DNA of 64,000 bases from NCBI RefSeq assembly GCF_040744945.1, contig NZ_CP160453.1, forward strand, positions 1,054,001 through 1,118,000, written 5' to 3'. The position numbers and the translations under genes were made by a program. Below are positions 27,256 through 35,485 of the stretch, in pieces. The notes beneath the pieces are model-generated. The model did no database searches and was not told the origin of the DNA. It saw nothing but the letters and a program-made list of their open reading frames with translations. This stretch comes from Saccharothrix sp. HUAS TT1. Lineage in GTDB: Bacteria; Actinomycetota; Actinomycetes; Mycobacteriales; Pseudonocardiaceae. The number at the start of each line of letters is the position of its first letter. The stretch's first letter is position 1.

Positions 27256-27267
27256 TACTCCGGAGTA
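27256..27267. promoter_or_regulatory. 12-bp perfect palindrome upstream of second LacI gene
   Basis: TACTCCGGAGTA is a perfect palindrome with the central CG favoured by LacI-family proteins. It lies 8 bp after one lacI stop and 89 bp before the next start. Two shorter overlapping palindromes follow (GGTTCTGAACC at 27331 and ACCGTTACGGT at 27339). Any of them could be the operator of the downstream regulator. Confidence 0.5.
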
Positions 27268-27355
27268 ACCTATTTCTAGCTGCACTGATGGAGATTTAGA
27301 GGGACGCCCGTCACCCCCACTTCTGTAATTGGTTCTGAACCGTTACGGTCACTTC

Positions 27356-28459
27356 ATGGCGCGGTCGATGCATGTGCGACGCCCCGCGACGCTCGCTTCA
27401 CTGGCGGCGGAGCTGGGTGTTTCCCGGACAACGGTGTCCAACGCGTACAACCGTCCCGACCAGCTCTCGCCGGAGCTGCGACGCCGGGTGTTGGAGACAG
27501 CTAGACGACTCGGGTACCCGGGGCCCGACCCGGTGGCCCGTTCCCTTCGGACCAGGAAGGCAGGCGCGGTCGGCCTGCTGCTCACCGAGAACCTGTCCTA
27601 CGCGTTCCGCGACCCGGCGGCGATCGGGTTCCTGGAGGGCCTGGCGCTCGCCTGCGAGGACGCCGGGACCGGGCTGCTGCTCGTGCCCGCGAACCCGGAG
27701 CGCGAGGACGTGGCGGCCGTGCACCGGGCGGGGGTGGACGGCTTCGTCGTCTACTCGGTGCCCGACGACGACCCGCACCTGGCCGCCGTGCTGGAGCGGC
27801 CCGTGCCGACCGTCGTGTGCGACCAGCCGGACCTGGACAACGTCGACCGCGTCGGCATCGACGACCAGGCGGCCATGCACGCGCTGGCGCAGCACCTGAT
27901 CTCGCTGGGGCACCGGCGGATCGGCGTGGTGTGCATGCGGTTGGCGCGCGACCGCAACGACGACTTCGTCGTGCCGGAGCGGCAGCAGGCGGCGCACTTC
28001 CACGTGCAGCGGGCCCGGTTGGCGGGGCTGGCGCAGGCGTTCGCGTCGGTCGGCGTGGACTGGGCGACGGTGCCGGTGGCCGAGCGGTTCGACCACACCA
28101 TGGCGTCCGGCGCGTCGGCGGCGGCGCAGGTGCTGGAGCGCGACCCGCAGATCACCGCGCTGATCTGCACGTCGGACATACTGGCCCTCGGCGCCCTCAC
28201 CGAGGTCCGGCGGCGGGGCATGCGGGTGCCGGCGGACATCACCGTCACCGGTTTCGACGGCATCCGCGAGGCCGAGCAGGCGGGCCTGACCACGGTCCGC
28301 CAGCCGGTCCTGGAGAAGGGCCGCGCCGCGGGCAAGCTGCTGCTCGACTCGGCCGAGCGCACCCGTCCCCGCGCGGTCACCCTGGCCACCGAACTGGTCC
28401 TCGGCACCACCGCCGCCGCGCCGCGCGGCACCGCCGAGGAGCGCTGGTTCGGCCCGTGA
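27356..28459 (+). CDS. LacI-family transcriptional regulator
   Basis: This protein of about 367 residues has an N-terminal helix-turn-helix (TLASLAAELGVSRTTVSNAYN), the hinge DPVARSLRTRKAGAVGLLL, and a sensor domain ending in GFDGIREAEQAGLTTVRQP. Its DNA-recognition residues (SRTTVSNAYN) differ from those of the neighbouring regulator (SISTVSRVLN), so it probably reads another operator. No target gene adjoins it. The start is taken as ATG 27356; ATG 27368 or an earlier frame at 27329 is possible. Confidence 0.88.
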   Translation: MARSMHVRRPATLASLAAELGVSRTTVSNAYNRPDQLSPELRRRVLETARRLGYPGPDPVARSLRTRKAGAVGLLLTENLSYAFRDPAAIGFLEGLALACEDAGTGLLLVPANPEREDVAAVHRAGVDGFVVYSVPDDDPHLAAVLERPVPTVVCDQPDLDNVDRVGIDDQAAMHALAQHLISLGHRRIGVVCMRLARDRNDDFVVPERQQAAHFHVQRARLAGLAQAFASVGVDWATVPVAERFDHTMASGASAAAQVLERDPQITALICTSDILALGALTEVRRRGMRVPADITVTGFDGIREAEQAGLTTVRQPVLEKGRAAGKLLLDSAERTRPRAVTLATELVLGTTAAAPRGTAEERWFGP

Positions 28460-28490
28460 CCCCCTGACCGTCCCCACCCCCGAACGCTTC

Positions 28491-28520
28491 GCAGGGGTCC
28501 CCCGCCCGGGGGACCCCTGC
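28491..28520. terminator. bidirectional terminator between LacI gene and conserved membrane protein
   Basis: GCAGGGGTCCCCC (28491-28503) and GGGGGACCCCTGC (28508-28520) form a perfect 13-bp stem with the loop GCCC. It sits in the 62-bp gap between two convergent genes. Confidence 0.8.
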
Positions 28521-28521
28521 T

Positions 28522-29166
28522 TCACGTCACGCGGAAGATGACCGGGTTGCTCGCCCGGCCCGCGACGACCGCCGTCAGCAGGTAGTCGCCGCCGCCCAGC
28601 CGGGTCTGCGAGCGGCAGCCGGGTGCGGAGGTGCTGCCGGGCCACCGGAGGTCGTAGGTGAACCTCTCCCCCGGTCGCATGACCCGCACCTCCGAGCCCT
28701 CGGTGGCGAAGCAGTCGTTGCTGGACCACAGGCGCGTGCCGCCGTCGGCGCTGGTCACGACCAGTTCCCGGACCCGCCGGCCGATCTCCTTGGTGCACGG
28801 CAGCGGACCGGTGTTGGCGACCACGACGGCGAAGCGCGGCGCCCGGCCGTCCTGCTGGTCCACCTCCGCCGTCACGGCCACCTGCGCGTCCTCGCACGGC
28901 GGCGGTGGTCCCGGCGGCAGCGTCGGCTGCGGGGACTCGGGAGCGGGCGCGGGTGACGAGGAGGACGGGGGAGGCGCGACCGGCCGCTGCGGGGGCGGCG
29001 GCGGGGTGGAGGCCGCGGCCCGCTGCGCGACGCGCTCCGGTTCGCGCCCGACCACCGCGCCCACCAACCAGACCGCCAGGACCAGCGCGACCACCGATCC
29101 GGCGACGGCCAGCGCGCGACGTCGCCGGTACACCGACCGCGGGTGCGGGCCTGCGGGCTCGATCAC
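28522..29166 (-). CDS. conserved actinobacterial membrane-anchored protein (Rv3587c-like)
   Basis: This 214-residue protein has a basic N-terminus, one membrane segment (residues about 17-39), a proline- and serine-rich linker to about residue 95 and an extracytoplasmic C-terminal domain. That domain has four cysteines (PCEDAQVAV, LPCTKEIGRR, NDCFATEG, APGCRSQT), probably two disulfides, and resembles DUF4232-like beta sandwiches. Position between the radA block and carbonic anhydrase/mutY matches Rv3587c as I recall. Function is unknown. Confidence 0.7.
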   Translation of the reverse strand: MIEPAGPHPRSVYRRRRALAVAGSVVALVLAVWLVGAVVGREPERVAQRAAASTPPPPPQRPVAPPPSSSSPAPAPESPQPTLPPGPPPPCEDAQVAVTAEVDQQDGRAPRFAVVVANTGPLPCTKEIGRRVRELVVTSADGGTRLWSSNDCFATEGSEVRVMRPGERFTYDLRWPGSTSAPGCRSQTRLGGGDYLLTAVVAGRASNPVIFRVT

Positions 29167-29306
29167 GGGTGTGAAGCTATCCCGGTCAGGTGGAATCTTC
29201 GGTCAGGCATCGGTCACCCGATGTGGTGGACGTGAGGTTCGCCCCGATCGGCTTGCCGGCATCCGGGAGTCGGGTTCCAATCCCAGGGAAACACGGGAGG
29301 TTTGCG

Positions 29307-29798
29307 ATGACCGCGATCGACGAGCTGCTCCGCCGCAACGACGAACTGGGCAACATCGTGCCCGGCGACCGGTCGTCGCCGAAGCCCTCGATGCAGGTGA
29401 CCATCCTGACCTGCATGGACTCCCGCATCCGGGTGTTCGAGATCTTCGGCCTCAAGCAGGGCGAGGCGCACGTCCTGCGCAACGCGGGCGGCGTCGTCAC
29501 CGACGACGTGATCCGCTCCCTGGCGCTGAGCCAGCGCAAGCTCGGCACCCGCGAGGTGCTGCTGGTGCACCACACGAACTGCGGCCTCCAGCTGGTCACC
29601 GAGGACGACTTCAAGGACGAGCTGGAGCAGGACTCCGGCCTGCGGCCGACGTGGTCGGTCGAGGCGTTCCGCGAGGTCAAGGACAGCGTGCGCGGCTCGG
29701 TGAACCGGGTGCGCGCCAGCGCCTTCCTCCCGCACCGCGACAACGTGCGCGGCTTCGTCTACGACGTGCACACCGGAGAGCTGACCGAGGTCGTCTGA
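29307..29798 (+). CDS. beta-carbonic anhydrase
   Basis: The ATG at 29307 follows GGGAGG at 29295-29300 and gives a 163-residue cytosolic enzyme that hydrates CO2 to bicarbonate. Zinc ligands are visible in LTCMDSRIR (Cys with the Asp-Arg dyad) and LVHHTNCGL (His and Cys). The compact length and GEAHVLRNAGGVVTDDVIRSLALSQR resemble the short Rv1284-type enzyme rather than the longer Rv3588c that occupies this position in M. tuberculosis. It precedes mutY by 25 bp, in the same direction. Confidence 0.93.
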   Translation: MTAIDELLRRNDELGNIVPGDRSSPKPSMQVTILTCMDSRIRVFEIFGLKQGEAHVLRNAGGVVTDDVIRSLALSQRKLGTREVLLVHHTNCGLQLVTEDDFKDELEQDSGLRPTWSVEAFREVKDSVRGSVNRVRASAFLPHRDNVRGFVYDVHTGELTEVV

Positions 29799-29823
29799 CC
29801 GCCGTGGGACACTGTTCGGCGCT

Positions 29824-30693
29824 ATGAGCCTGGACGCCGAACTACTCCTCGACTGGTTCGCCGACACCGCCCGCGACCTGCCCTGGCGCCGGCCGGAGTG
29901 CACCGCCTGGGGTGTGCTGGTCAGCGAGATCATGCTGCAGCAGACCCCGGTGGCCCGGGTGGAGCCGATCTGGCTCCAGTGGCTGGCCCGCTGGCCGACG
30001 CCGTCGGCGATGGCGGCGGCGAGCCAGGGCGAGGTGCTGCGCGCCTGGGGCAAGCTCGGCTACCCGCGCCGGGCCCTCCGGCTGCACGCCGCCGCCCAGG
30101 CCATCGCCGGGCAGCACGGCGACGTCGTGCCGAGCGACGTGGACGTGCTGCTCGCCCTGCCGGGCATCGGCGCGTACACGGCGCGGGCGGTGGCGGCGTT
30201 CGCCTACGGCCAGAAGTGCCCGGTGGTCGACACCAACGTGCGCCGGGTCGTGGCGCGGGCCGTGCACGGCGCGGGCGACGCCGGCCCGCCGTCGACCTCG
30301 AAGGACCTCCGCGATGTCGAAGCCCTCCTGCCCGAGGAGCACGCCGCCCGCTACTCGGCCGCCCTGATGGAGCTGGGCGCGCTGGTCTGCACGGCCCGCG
30401 CGCCGAAGTGCGCCGACTGCCCGGTGCTCGCCGAGTGCGCGTGGCAGCTGAACGGCCGCCCGGCCTACGACGGCCCGGCCAAGGCCGTGCAGAAGTTCGC
30501 GGGCACCGACCGGCAGGTGCGCGGCCTGCTGCTGGACGTGCTGCGCGGCACGGCCGAGCCGGTCGCGAAGGACCGGCTCGACCTGGTGTGGTCGGACGCG
30601 GGCCAGCGGGACCGGTGCCTGCACTCGCTGCTGGTCGACGGCCTGGTCGAGCAGACGGCCGCGGGCCTGTTCGCGCTGCCCGGGGAGCACTGA
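29824..30693 (+). CDS. mutY: A/G-specific adenine glycosylase
   Basis: This 289-residue base-excision repair enzyme removes adenine mispaired with 8-oxoguanine. It has the entry motif DLPWRRPECTAWGVLVSEIM, the helix-hairpin-helix LPGIGAYTARAVAAFAYG followed by the catalytic Asp in VVDTNVRRV, and the iron-sulfur cluster pattern C-x6-C-x2-C-x5-C in CTARAPKCADCPVLAEC. The C-terminal 8-oxoG recognition domain is shorter than in E. coli MutY, as in mycobacteria. The next gene starts 2 bp after its stop. Confidence 0.94.
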   Translation: MSLDAELLLDWFADTARDLPWRRPECTAWGVLVSEIMLQQTPVARVEPIWLQWLARWPTPSAMAAASQGEVLRAWGKLGYPRRALRLHAAAQAIAGQHGDVVPSDVDVLLALPGIGAYTARAVAAFAYGQKCPVVDTNVRRVVARAVHGAGDAGPPSTSKDLRDVEALLPEEHAARYSAALMELGALVCTARAPKCADCPVLAECAWQLNGRPAYDGPAKAVQKFAGTDRQVRGLLLDVLRGTAEPVAKDRLDLVWSDAGQRDRCLHSLLVDGLVEQTAAGLFALPGEH

Positions 30694-30695
30694 CC

Positions 30696-31193
30696 GTGCA
30701 CGCGCTGGTGGTGTTCTTCGACGCCGAGGCGGACAGCGCCGTGCGCGCGCTGTGGCGGCGGATCGGCGCGCGGTCCGAGCTGCCGCCGCACCTGACCTAC
30801 GCGGCGGCGGGCACGATCGGGCCCAAGGTGCGCGCCGAGCTGCGCGAGGACCTGTCCCGGCTGTGGCTGCCCGACGTCTGGCTGCACACCCTCAGCGCCA
30901 CCGGGACCGCCCTCCAGCTCGGCGCGGTCGTGGACGGCGAGCTGCTGGCGGTGCACTCGACCGTGCACGACGTCCTCGCCGGTCGGGTGAAGCACCCGGC
31001 CGCGCAGCACCTGCCGGGCAACTGGGTGCCGCACTGCCGGCTCCTCGACGGCGAGGACGAGGACGTGCGGGCCGCGTTCGCCGAGCTGCACCCGATCACC
31101 CCGATCCGGGCCAAGACCCGCGAACTGGCCGTCGTGGACACTCAGACCGGCGCGATCGACCCGCTCAGGAACGCCTCCACCGCGCCCCGGTAG
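30696..31193 (+). CDS. 2'-5' RNA ligase-like (2H phosphoesterase superfamily) protein
   Basis: The GTG at 30696 follows the mutY stop by 2 bp and opens a 165-residue frame. LPPHLTYAAAG carries the first H-x-T motif of 2H phosphoesterases. The expected second motif appears as NWVPHCRLL, where the Thr/Ser is replaced by Arg, so catalysis is doubtful. 2H proteins act on cyclic phosphates or RNA ends; a nucleic-acid role next to mutY is plausible but unproven. The last 52 bp overlap the end of the hydrolase gene on the other strand. Confidence 0.65.
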   Translation: MHALVVFFDAEADSAVRALWRRIGARSELPPHLTYAAAGTIGPKVRAELREDLSRLWLPDVWLHTLSATGTALQLGAVVDGELLAVHSTVHDVLAGRVKHPAAQHLPGNWVPHCRLLDGEDEDVRAAFAELHPITPIRAKTRELAVVDTQTGAIDPLRNASTAPR

Positions 31194-31888
31194 ACCTCCG
31201 GCGCCTCGTCGTGCACGACGTGCCCGGACTCCGGCACGAACACGTAGGACGCGCCGGTCCGGCGCGCCACCTCCGCCATCTGCCCGGCCCGCAGCCCGCC
31301 CCGACCGGCCTCGACCACCAGCATCGGGCAGCGGACCGCCGCCACCACGTCCCAGTAGGACCGCTCGCCCCACTCGGAGGCGATCTCGTACAGGTCGGGC
31401 AGGTGCGCGATGAGGTGCCAGCCGTCCTCGCGCTCCTCGAACATCTCCTCCACCCGCGGCACGTCCACCACCGTCCGCACGTGCGCCAACGACTCGAACG
31501 CGGCCGGCCACGCGTCGAAGTACCACTTCCAGTCCTCGACCGTGCGGCCGGTGTTGTCCGGCACCACGTCCTCGACCACCACCGCGCGCACCAGGTCGGG
31601 CCGGCTCGCGGCGAGCGCCCACGCGTGCAGCCCGCCCATGGAGTGCCCGATCACCACCGCGGGCGCGAGGTCGTGCCGCTCGATCACCTCGACCGCGTCG
31701 GCGACGAAGTCCTCCGTCCGGAACGGCCCGCGCACCGGGTTGCGGCCGTGCCCGCGCGCGTCCGGCGCCACCACCCTCCCGTGCGGCTTGAGCCACTGCG
31801 CCACCGTCCACCACGTGCTCGCCCTGCTCATCAGCCCGTGCAGCAGCAGGATGCCCTGCCCCGATCCCCCGAACTCCGCAACGCTCAT
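31142..31888 (-). CDS. alpha/beta-hydrolase
   Basis: This 248-residue protein has the oxyanion strand ILLLHGLMSRAST, the nucleophile elbow GHSMGG with Ser83, and a C-terminal His in PESGHVVHDEAPE. The acidic residue is probably in LVVEAGRGG. DARGHGRNP is also typical. Esters or lactones are likely substrates, but none is identified. It corresponds in position to Rv3591c. Its 3' end overlaps the 2H gene by 52 bp, and it is divergent from the M1 peptidase with 17 bp between starts. Confidence 0.85.
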   Translation of the reverse strand: MSVAEFGGSGQGILLLHGLMSRASTWWTVAQWLKPHGRVVAPDARGHGRNPVRGPFRTEDFVADAVEVIERHDLAPAVVIGHSMGGLHAWALAASRPDLVRAVVVEDVVPDNTGRTVEDWKWYFDAWPAAFESLAHVRTVVDVPRVEEMFEEREDGWHLIAHLPDLYEIASEWGERSYWDVVAAVRCPMLVVEAGRGGLRAGQMAEVARRTGASYVFVPESGHVVHDEAPEVYRGAVEAFLSGSIAPV

Positions 31889-31905
31889 GCGTGCATCATG
31901 TCGGC

Positions 31906-33378
31906 ATGGCCATCAGCTCCAAGGCGCGCCCGTACCTCCTCGTCCTCGTCCTGGTGCTGGTGGTCGCCGGGATCGTGGTGGCCAGGCTGCCCCGGGACCG
32001 ACCGGCCGCGACGCCGACCACGACCGGCGGCGCCACGCCGTCGGTGGTGAACGCCGAGGGCGGCGACGGCGCCGGTGACGCGTACTACCCGCAGGACGGC
32101 AACAGCGGCTACGACGTCACCGCCTACGACGTGTCGATCAGCTACGACCCGCCCTCCCGGCGGCTGGACGGCGTCGCGCGGATCACCGCGAGGGCGACCG
32201 CCGACCTGTCCCGGTTCAACCTCGACCTGCACCGGCTGGAGGTCACCGGGGTGACCGTGGGCGAGCAGGACGCCGGTTTCCGGCAGGAGGGCGACCACGA
32301 GCTGGTCGTCGAGCCCCGGACCCCCTTGCGCGCCGGTGAGGAGTTCACCACCGCCGTCACCTACGGCGGCGAGCCGACCGTGGTGGAGGACCGCGCGCTG
32401 GGCCGCAGCGGCTGGCAGGTCTCCGCCGGCGGCGGCGCGTTCGCGGCCGGCGAACCGCACTCCGCCACCACCTGGTTCCCGGCCAACGACACCCCGCGCG
32501 ACAAGGCGGCGTTCGCGGTGACCGCGCGCGTGCCGGACGGCTGGTCGGCGGTGTCCAACGGCGTCGAGCGGGGCTCGACCAGCGCGGACGGCTGGACGTC
32601 GTTCCGCTGGGTCGCCGAACGGCCGATGGCCACCTACCTGACCACGGTCGCGATCGACAGGTGGACCGTCGAGCGCTCCACCCTGCCCGACGGCACGCCC
32701 GTGGTGGACGCCTACGCGCCGGGCGCGCAGAACGCCCGCCGGCACCAGCAGCGGCTGCCCGAGGTGCTGGCGTTCCTGGCCGAGAAGTTCGGGCCGTACC
32801 CGTTCGAGGCGACGGGCGGGATCTTCCTGGCCGACGACATCGGCTTCTCGCTGGAGACCCAGACCCGGCCGATCTACGCCGGGTGGGCCGACCTGGACAC
32901 CGTCGTGCACGAGAACGCGCACCAGTGGTTCGGCAACTCGGTCACCGTGGAGAACTGGGCCGACATCTGCCTGAACGAGTGCTTCGCCTCCTACGCCCAG
33001 TGGCTGTGGGCCGAGGCGAAGGAGGGGGTTGACCTGGACGAGCGGTACCTCGCCGAGGTCGAGCGGGTCGGCGACCGGGACTCGTACTGGGGGCGCGAGC
33101 TCTACGACATGGGCCGCGGCAACGAGTTCAAGGGCGTCTACGACAAGGGCCAGCTCGCCCTGCACGCGCTGCGCCGCCAAGTCGGCGACCCGGCGTTCGA
33201 CCGGGTGCTCGAGGACTGGACGACCGCGAACCGGGACGGCAACGCGTCGTGGCCCGAGTTCGAGGCGCACGTGGAGCAGGTCTCGGGCCAGGACCTGGAC
33301 GGCTTCTTCGCCGCCTGGTTCCGCGGCGACGAGGTTCCCGCCGACGAGCACCTGTTCCCCGGCCCGCTGCGTCGTTGA
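31906..33378 (+). CDS. M1-family zinc metallopeptidase, membrane-anchored
   Basis: This 490-residue protein has one N-terminal membrane anchor (residues about 10-27) and so should act outside the cell. The M1 beta domain is followed by the thermolysin-like catalytic domain. The exopeptidase motif is GFSLETQ (Glu317, replacing GAMEN), zinc is held by HENAH at 335-339 and Glu358 in CLNECF, and DMGRGNEFKGVYDKG lies near the active site. The C-terminal ERAP-like domain is absent, as in other short actinobacterial members. The ATG at 31906 is preferred over an upstream in-frame codon at 31891. Confidence 0.88.
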   Translation: MAISSKARPYLLVLVLVLVVAGIVVARLPRDRPAATPTTTGGATPSVVNAEGGDGAGDAYYPQDGNSGYDVTAYDVSISYDPPSRRLDGVARITARATADLSRFNLDLHRLEVTGVTVGEQDAGFRQEGDHELVVEPRTPLRAGEEFTTAVTYGGEPTVVEDRALGRSGWQVSAGGGAFAAGEPHSATTWFPANDTPRDKAAFAVTARVPDGWSAVSNGVERGSTSADGWTSFRWVAERPMATYLTTVAIDRWTVERSTLPDGTPVVDAYAPGAQNARRHQQRLPEVLAFLAEKFGPYPFEATGGIFLADDIGFSLETQTRPIYAGWADLDTVVHENAHQWFGNSVTVENWADICLNECFASYAQWLWAEAKEGVDLDERYLAEVERVGDRDSYWGRELYDMGRGNEFKGVYDKGQLALHALRRQVGDPAFDRVLEDWTTANRDGNASWPEFEAHVEQVSGQDLDGFFAAWFRGDEVPADEHLFPGPLRR

Positions 33379-33407
33379 CCCGGGCGTCCTGCGGTAACGT
33401 CGAGGTC

Positions 33408-33716
33408 ATGGCGGTTGTGAAGATCAATGCGATCCACGTGCCCGACGGCTCCGGCCCCGAGCTGGAGAAGCGGTTCGCCGCGCGGCTCGGCGCGGTCGAC
33501 TCCGAGCCCGGCTTCCTCGGCTTCCAGCTCCTGCGGCCGGTCAAGGGCGACGACCGGTACTTCGTGGTGACCCAGTGGGAGTCCGAGGAGGACTTCCAGA
33601 ACTGGATGGGCGGCCGGGCCAAGGAGGCGCACTCCGGCGAGCGCGCCAAGCCCGTGGGCACCGGTTCGGACCTGCTGGAGTTCGAGGTCGTGCTCAGCTC
33701 CCACGCGAAGAAGTGA
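33408..33716 (+). CDS. mhuD: heme-degrading monooxygenase, MhuD type
   Basis: This 102-residue ferredoxin-like-fold protein belongs to the ABM superfamily and matches M. tuberculosis MhuD (Rv3592) over its length. Residues important in MhuD are kept at the same numbers: Asn7 (VKINAI), Arg26, Trp66 (FQNW) and His75 (KEAHSG), the heme ligand. MhuD-type enzymes open heme without releasing CO and free the iron, so this is an iron-salvage enzyme. A sirtuin gene starts 10 bp downstream. No IdeR-like box was seen just upstream. Confidence 0.92.
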   Translation: MAVVKINAIHVPDGSGPELEKRFAARLGAVDSEPGFLGFQLLRPVKGDDRYFVVTQWESEEDFQNWMGGRAKEAHSGERAKPVGTGSDLLEFEVVLSSHAKK

Positions 33717-33726
33717 CCCGGCGGGG

Positions 33727-34524
33727 GTGAACGAGGCGCTGGACCGCGCGGCGGAGCTGATCGAGTCCGCCGACGCGCTGCTGGTGTGCGCGGGGGCCGG
33801 GATGGGCGTGGACTCCGGCCTGCCCGACTTCCGCGGCTCGACCGGCTTCTGGCAGGCGTACCCGCCCTACGAGCGGCTCGGGCTGCGGTTCGAGGAGCTG
33901 GCCGACCCGGCGCACTTCGCGGCGGACCCGACGCTCGCGTGGGGCTTCTACGGGCACCGGCTCGACCTGTACCGGCGCACCGTGCCGCACGACGGCTTCC
34001 GCGTGCTGCGGGAGTGGGGCGCGCGGGTGTTCACGTCGAACGTGGACGGGCAGTTCCAGCGGGCCGGGTTCGCCGACGTGGCCGAGGTGCACGGGTCGAT
34101 CCACCACCTGCAGTGCGTGGAGCCGTGCACGGACGACGTGTGGCCCGCCGACGACGTCGTGGTGGACGTCGACCCGGCGTCGATGCGCGCCACCGGGCCG
34201 CTGCCGTCGTGCCGCAACTGCGGTGGCCTGGCGCGGCCGAACATCCTCATGTTCGGCGACTGGTCGTGGGTCGGCGGGCCGTCGCAGAAGGCGCTGGACG
34301 CGCTGGCGCAGTGGCGGCGGGCCCAGCGCGGCCTGGTCGTGCTGGAGTTCGGCGCGGGTCAGGCGCTGCCCGCGGTGCGCCGCCAGGCCGAGCTGGCGTC
34401 GGCCGCCTCGGGCGCGCTGATCAGGGTGAACCCGCGCGAGCCGGAGGTGCGGCACGGGCGCGGGGTGTCGCTGCCGATGGGCGCGCTCGCCGCCATCACG
34501 GAGCTGGCACGACGAATCGGCTGA
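33727..34524 (+). CDS. SIR2-family NAD-dependent protein deacylase
   Basis: This 265-residue protein has the NAD-binding motif GAGMGVDSGLPDFRG, FTSNVDGQF (the TQNVD site), the catalytic His in VHGSIHH, and paired cysteines in QCVEPC and PSCRNCGG that can bind zinc. These support an NAD-consuming sirtuin. The Rossmann end is altered: VVLEFGAGQALPAVRRQAE replaces the usual GTSL pattern. It starts 10 bp after mhuD and probably shares its mRNA. It overlaps the 3' end of the EEP gene by 29 bp. Confidence 0.85.
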   Translation: MNEALDRAAELIESADALLVCAGAGMGVDSGLPDFRGSTGFWQAYPPYERLGLRFEELADPAHFAADPTLAWGFYGHRLDLYRRTVPHDGFRVLREWGARVFTSNVDGQFQRAGFADVAEVHGSIHHLQCVEPCTDDVWPADDVVVDVDPASMRATGPLPSCRNCGGLARPNILMFGDWSWVGGPSQKALDALAQWRRAQRGLVVLEFGAGQALPAVRRQAELASAASGALIRVNPREPEVRHGRGVSLPMGALAAITELARRIG

Positions 34525-35467
34525 CCACCGCCCGGTGGTCCGAGCCGGGGATGTCCACCACGGTGAACTCGTCCACCGGGCACCGGGCGTCCACCAGCAC
34601 GTGGTCGATGGCCACCGGCGGCGGCCACACCGCGCCGCTGGGCCACGTCGGGTTCAGGCCCTCGCCGACCTCGTCGGCCGCGTCCACGTAACCGCTGTTC
34701 AGCAGCCTGCGCAGGCCGACGTGGTCCAGGGTGGCGTTGAAGTCGCCCGCCAGCACCCGCACCGGACCGCCCAGCTCCCGCTCCGGCAGGCCCGCCAGGT
34801 CCCGCTGCCAGTCCTCCGGCCCGTCATCCACCACCGGCGGCATGGGGTGCACGGACAGCACCTCCAGGTCCTCGCCCGGCAGGTCGACCAGCGCGCCCGC
34901 CTGCCGCAGCGTGCTCGGCGGCGTGAGCAGGCGCGGGTACAGCGGGTAGCGGGACGCGACGCCGGACCCGGAGCCGCCCGGCTCGTCCAGGAAGTGCCGG
35001 TGGGGCAGCACCTCCCCCAGGCCGGCGCGGTCCAGGTCGAGCACCATCTCCGGCGTCAGCTCCTGCAGCGCGAGCACGTCGACGTCGTGCGCCCTCACCG
35101 CCGCCACGACCGCCTTCGCCTCGGCCTTGCCGACCAGCAGGTTCGACGCCATCACGGTGACCTCCCGGCCGACGCCGACCGGCCGCGAGTCGGGGAACGC
35201 GCGCGGCGCGACCGCGGCCACCAGCACCACCGCGACCAGCAGCACCACCGTGCCGACCGCCCACCGGCGCAGCAGCAGCGCGAGCAGGCCCAGCGCCACG
35301 CCGGCCGCCGTGAAGTACGGGGTCAGGGCGGTGGTGGCGAGCATGTGCCGGGTGCCGTCGATGCCGAGCAGCCGGGTGAACGCCGCGAGCAGGAACGCGA
35401 TGGCCGCCGACACCAGCAGGAAGGTGGTCCCCTTGCGCTTGGTGCGGCGTTCCTCGATGTCGACCAC
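34496..35467 (-). CDS. membrane-anchored endonuclease/exonuclease/phosphatase-family protein
   Basis: The GTG at 35467 gives a 323-residue protein. Three hydrophobic segments fill residues about 15-90, followed by an EEP domain facing outward. Catalytic motifs are LALQELTPE, LSVHPMPP, LAGDFNATLDH, AIDHVLVDA and SDHRAVVSRF. Members cleave phosphodiesters or phosphate esters, for example in nucleic acids, lipids or inositol phosphates; the substrate is unknown. It is divergent from pcp with 18 bp between starts, so the promoters must overlap. Confidence 0.85.
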   Translation of the reverse strand: MVDIEERRTKRKGTTFLLVSAAIAFLLAAFTRLLGIDGTRHMLATTALTPYFTAAGVALGLLALLLRRWAVGTVVLLVAVVLVAAVAPRAFPDSRPVGVGREVTVMASNLLVGKAEAKAVVAAVRAHDVDVLALQELTPEMVLDLDRAGLGEVLPHRHFLDEPGGSGSGVASRYPLYPRLLTPPSTLRQAGALVDLPGEDLEVLSVHPMPPVVDDGPEDWQRDLAGLPERELGGPVRVLAGDFNATLDHVGLRRLLNSGYVDAADEVGEGLNPTWPSGAVWPPPVAIDHVLVDARCPVDEFTVVDIPGSDHRAVVSRFVVPAP

Positions 35468-35485
35468 GCGATCTAGTCTGCCCGA

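Noticed and set aside
13000..28500. Genomic island of recent foreign origin
   Set aside because: The stretch is accessory in content, but GC content and codon use look the same as the flanks. No integrase, tRNA, attachment repeat or transposase was seen.
33361..33407. IdeR box upstream of mhuD
   Set aside because: No stretch approaching the 19-bp consensus was found between the M1 peptidase stop and the mhuD start.
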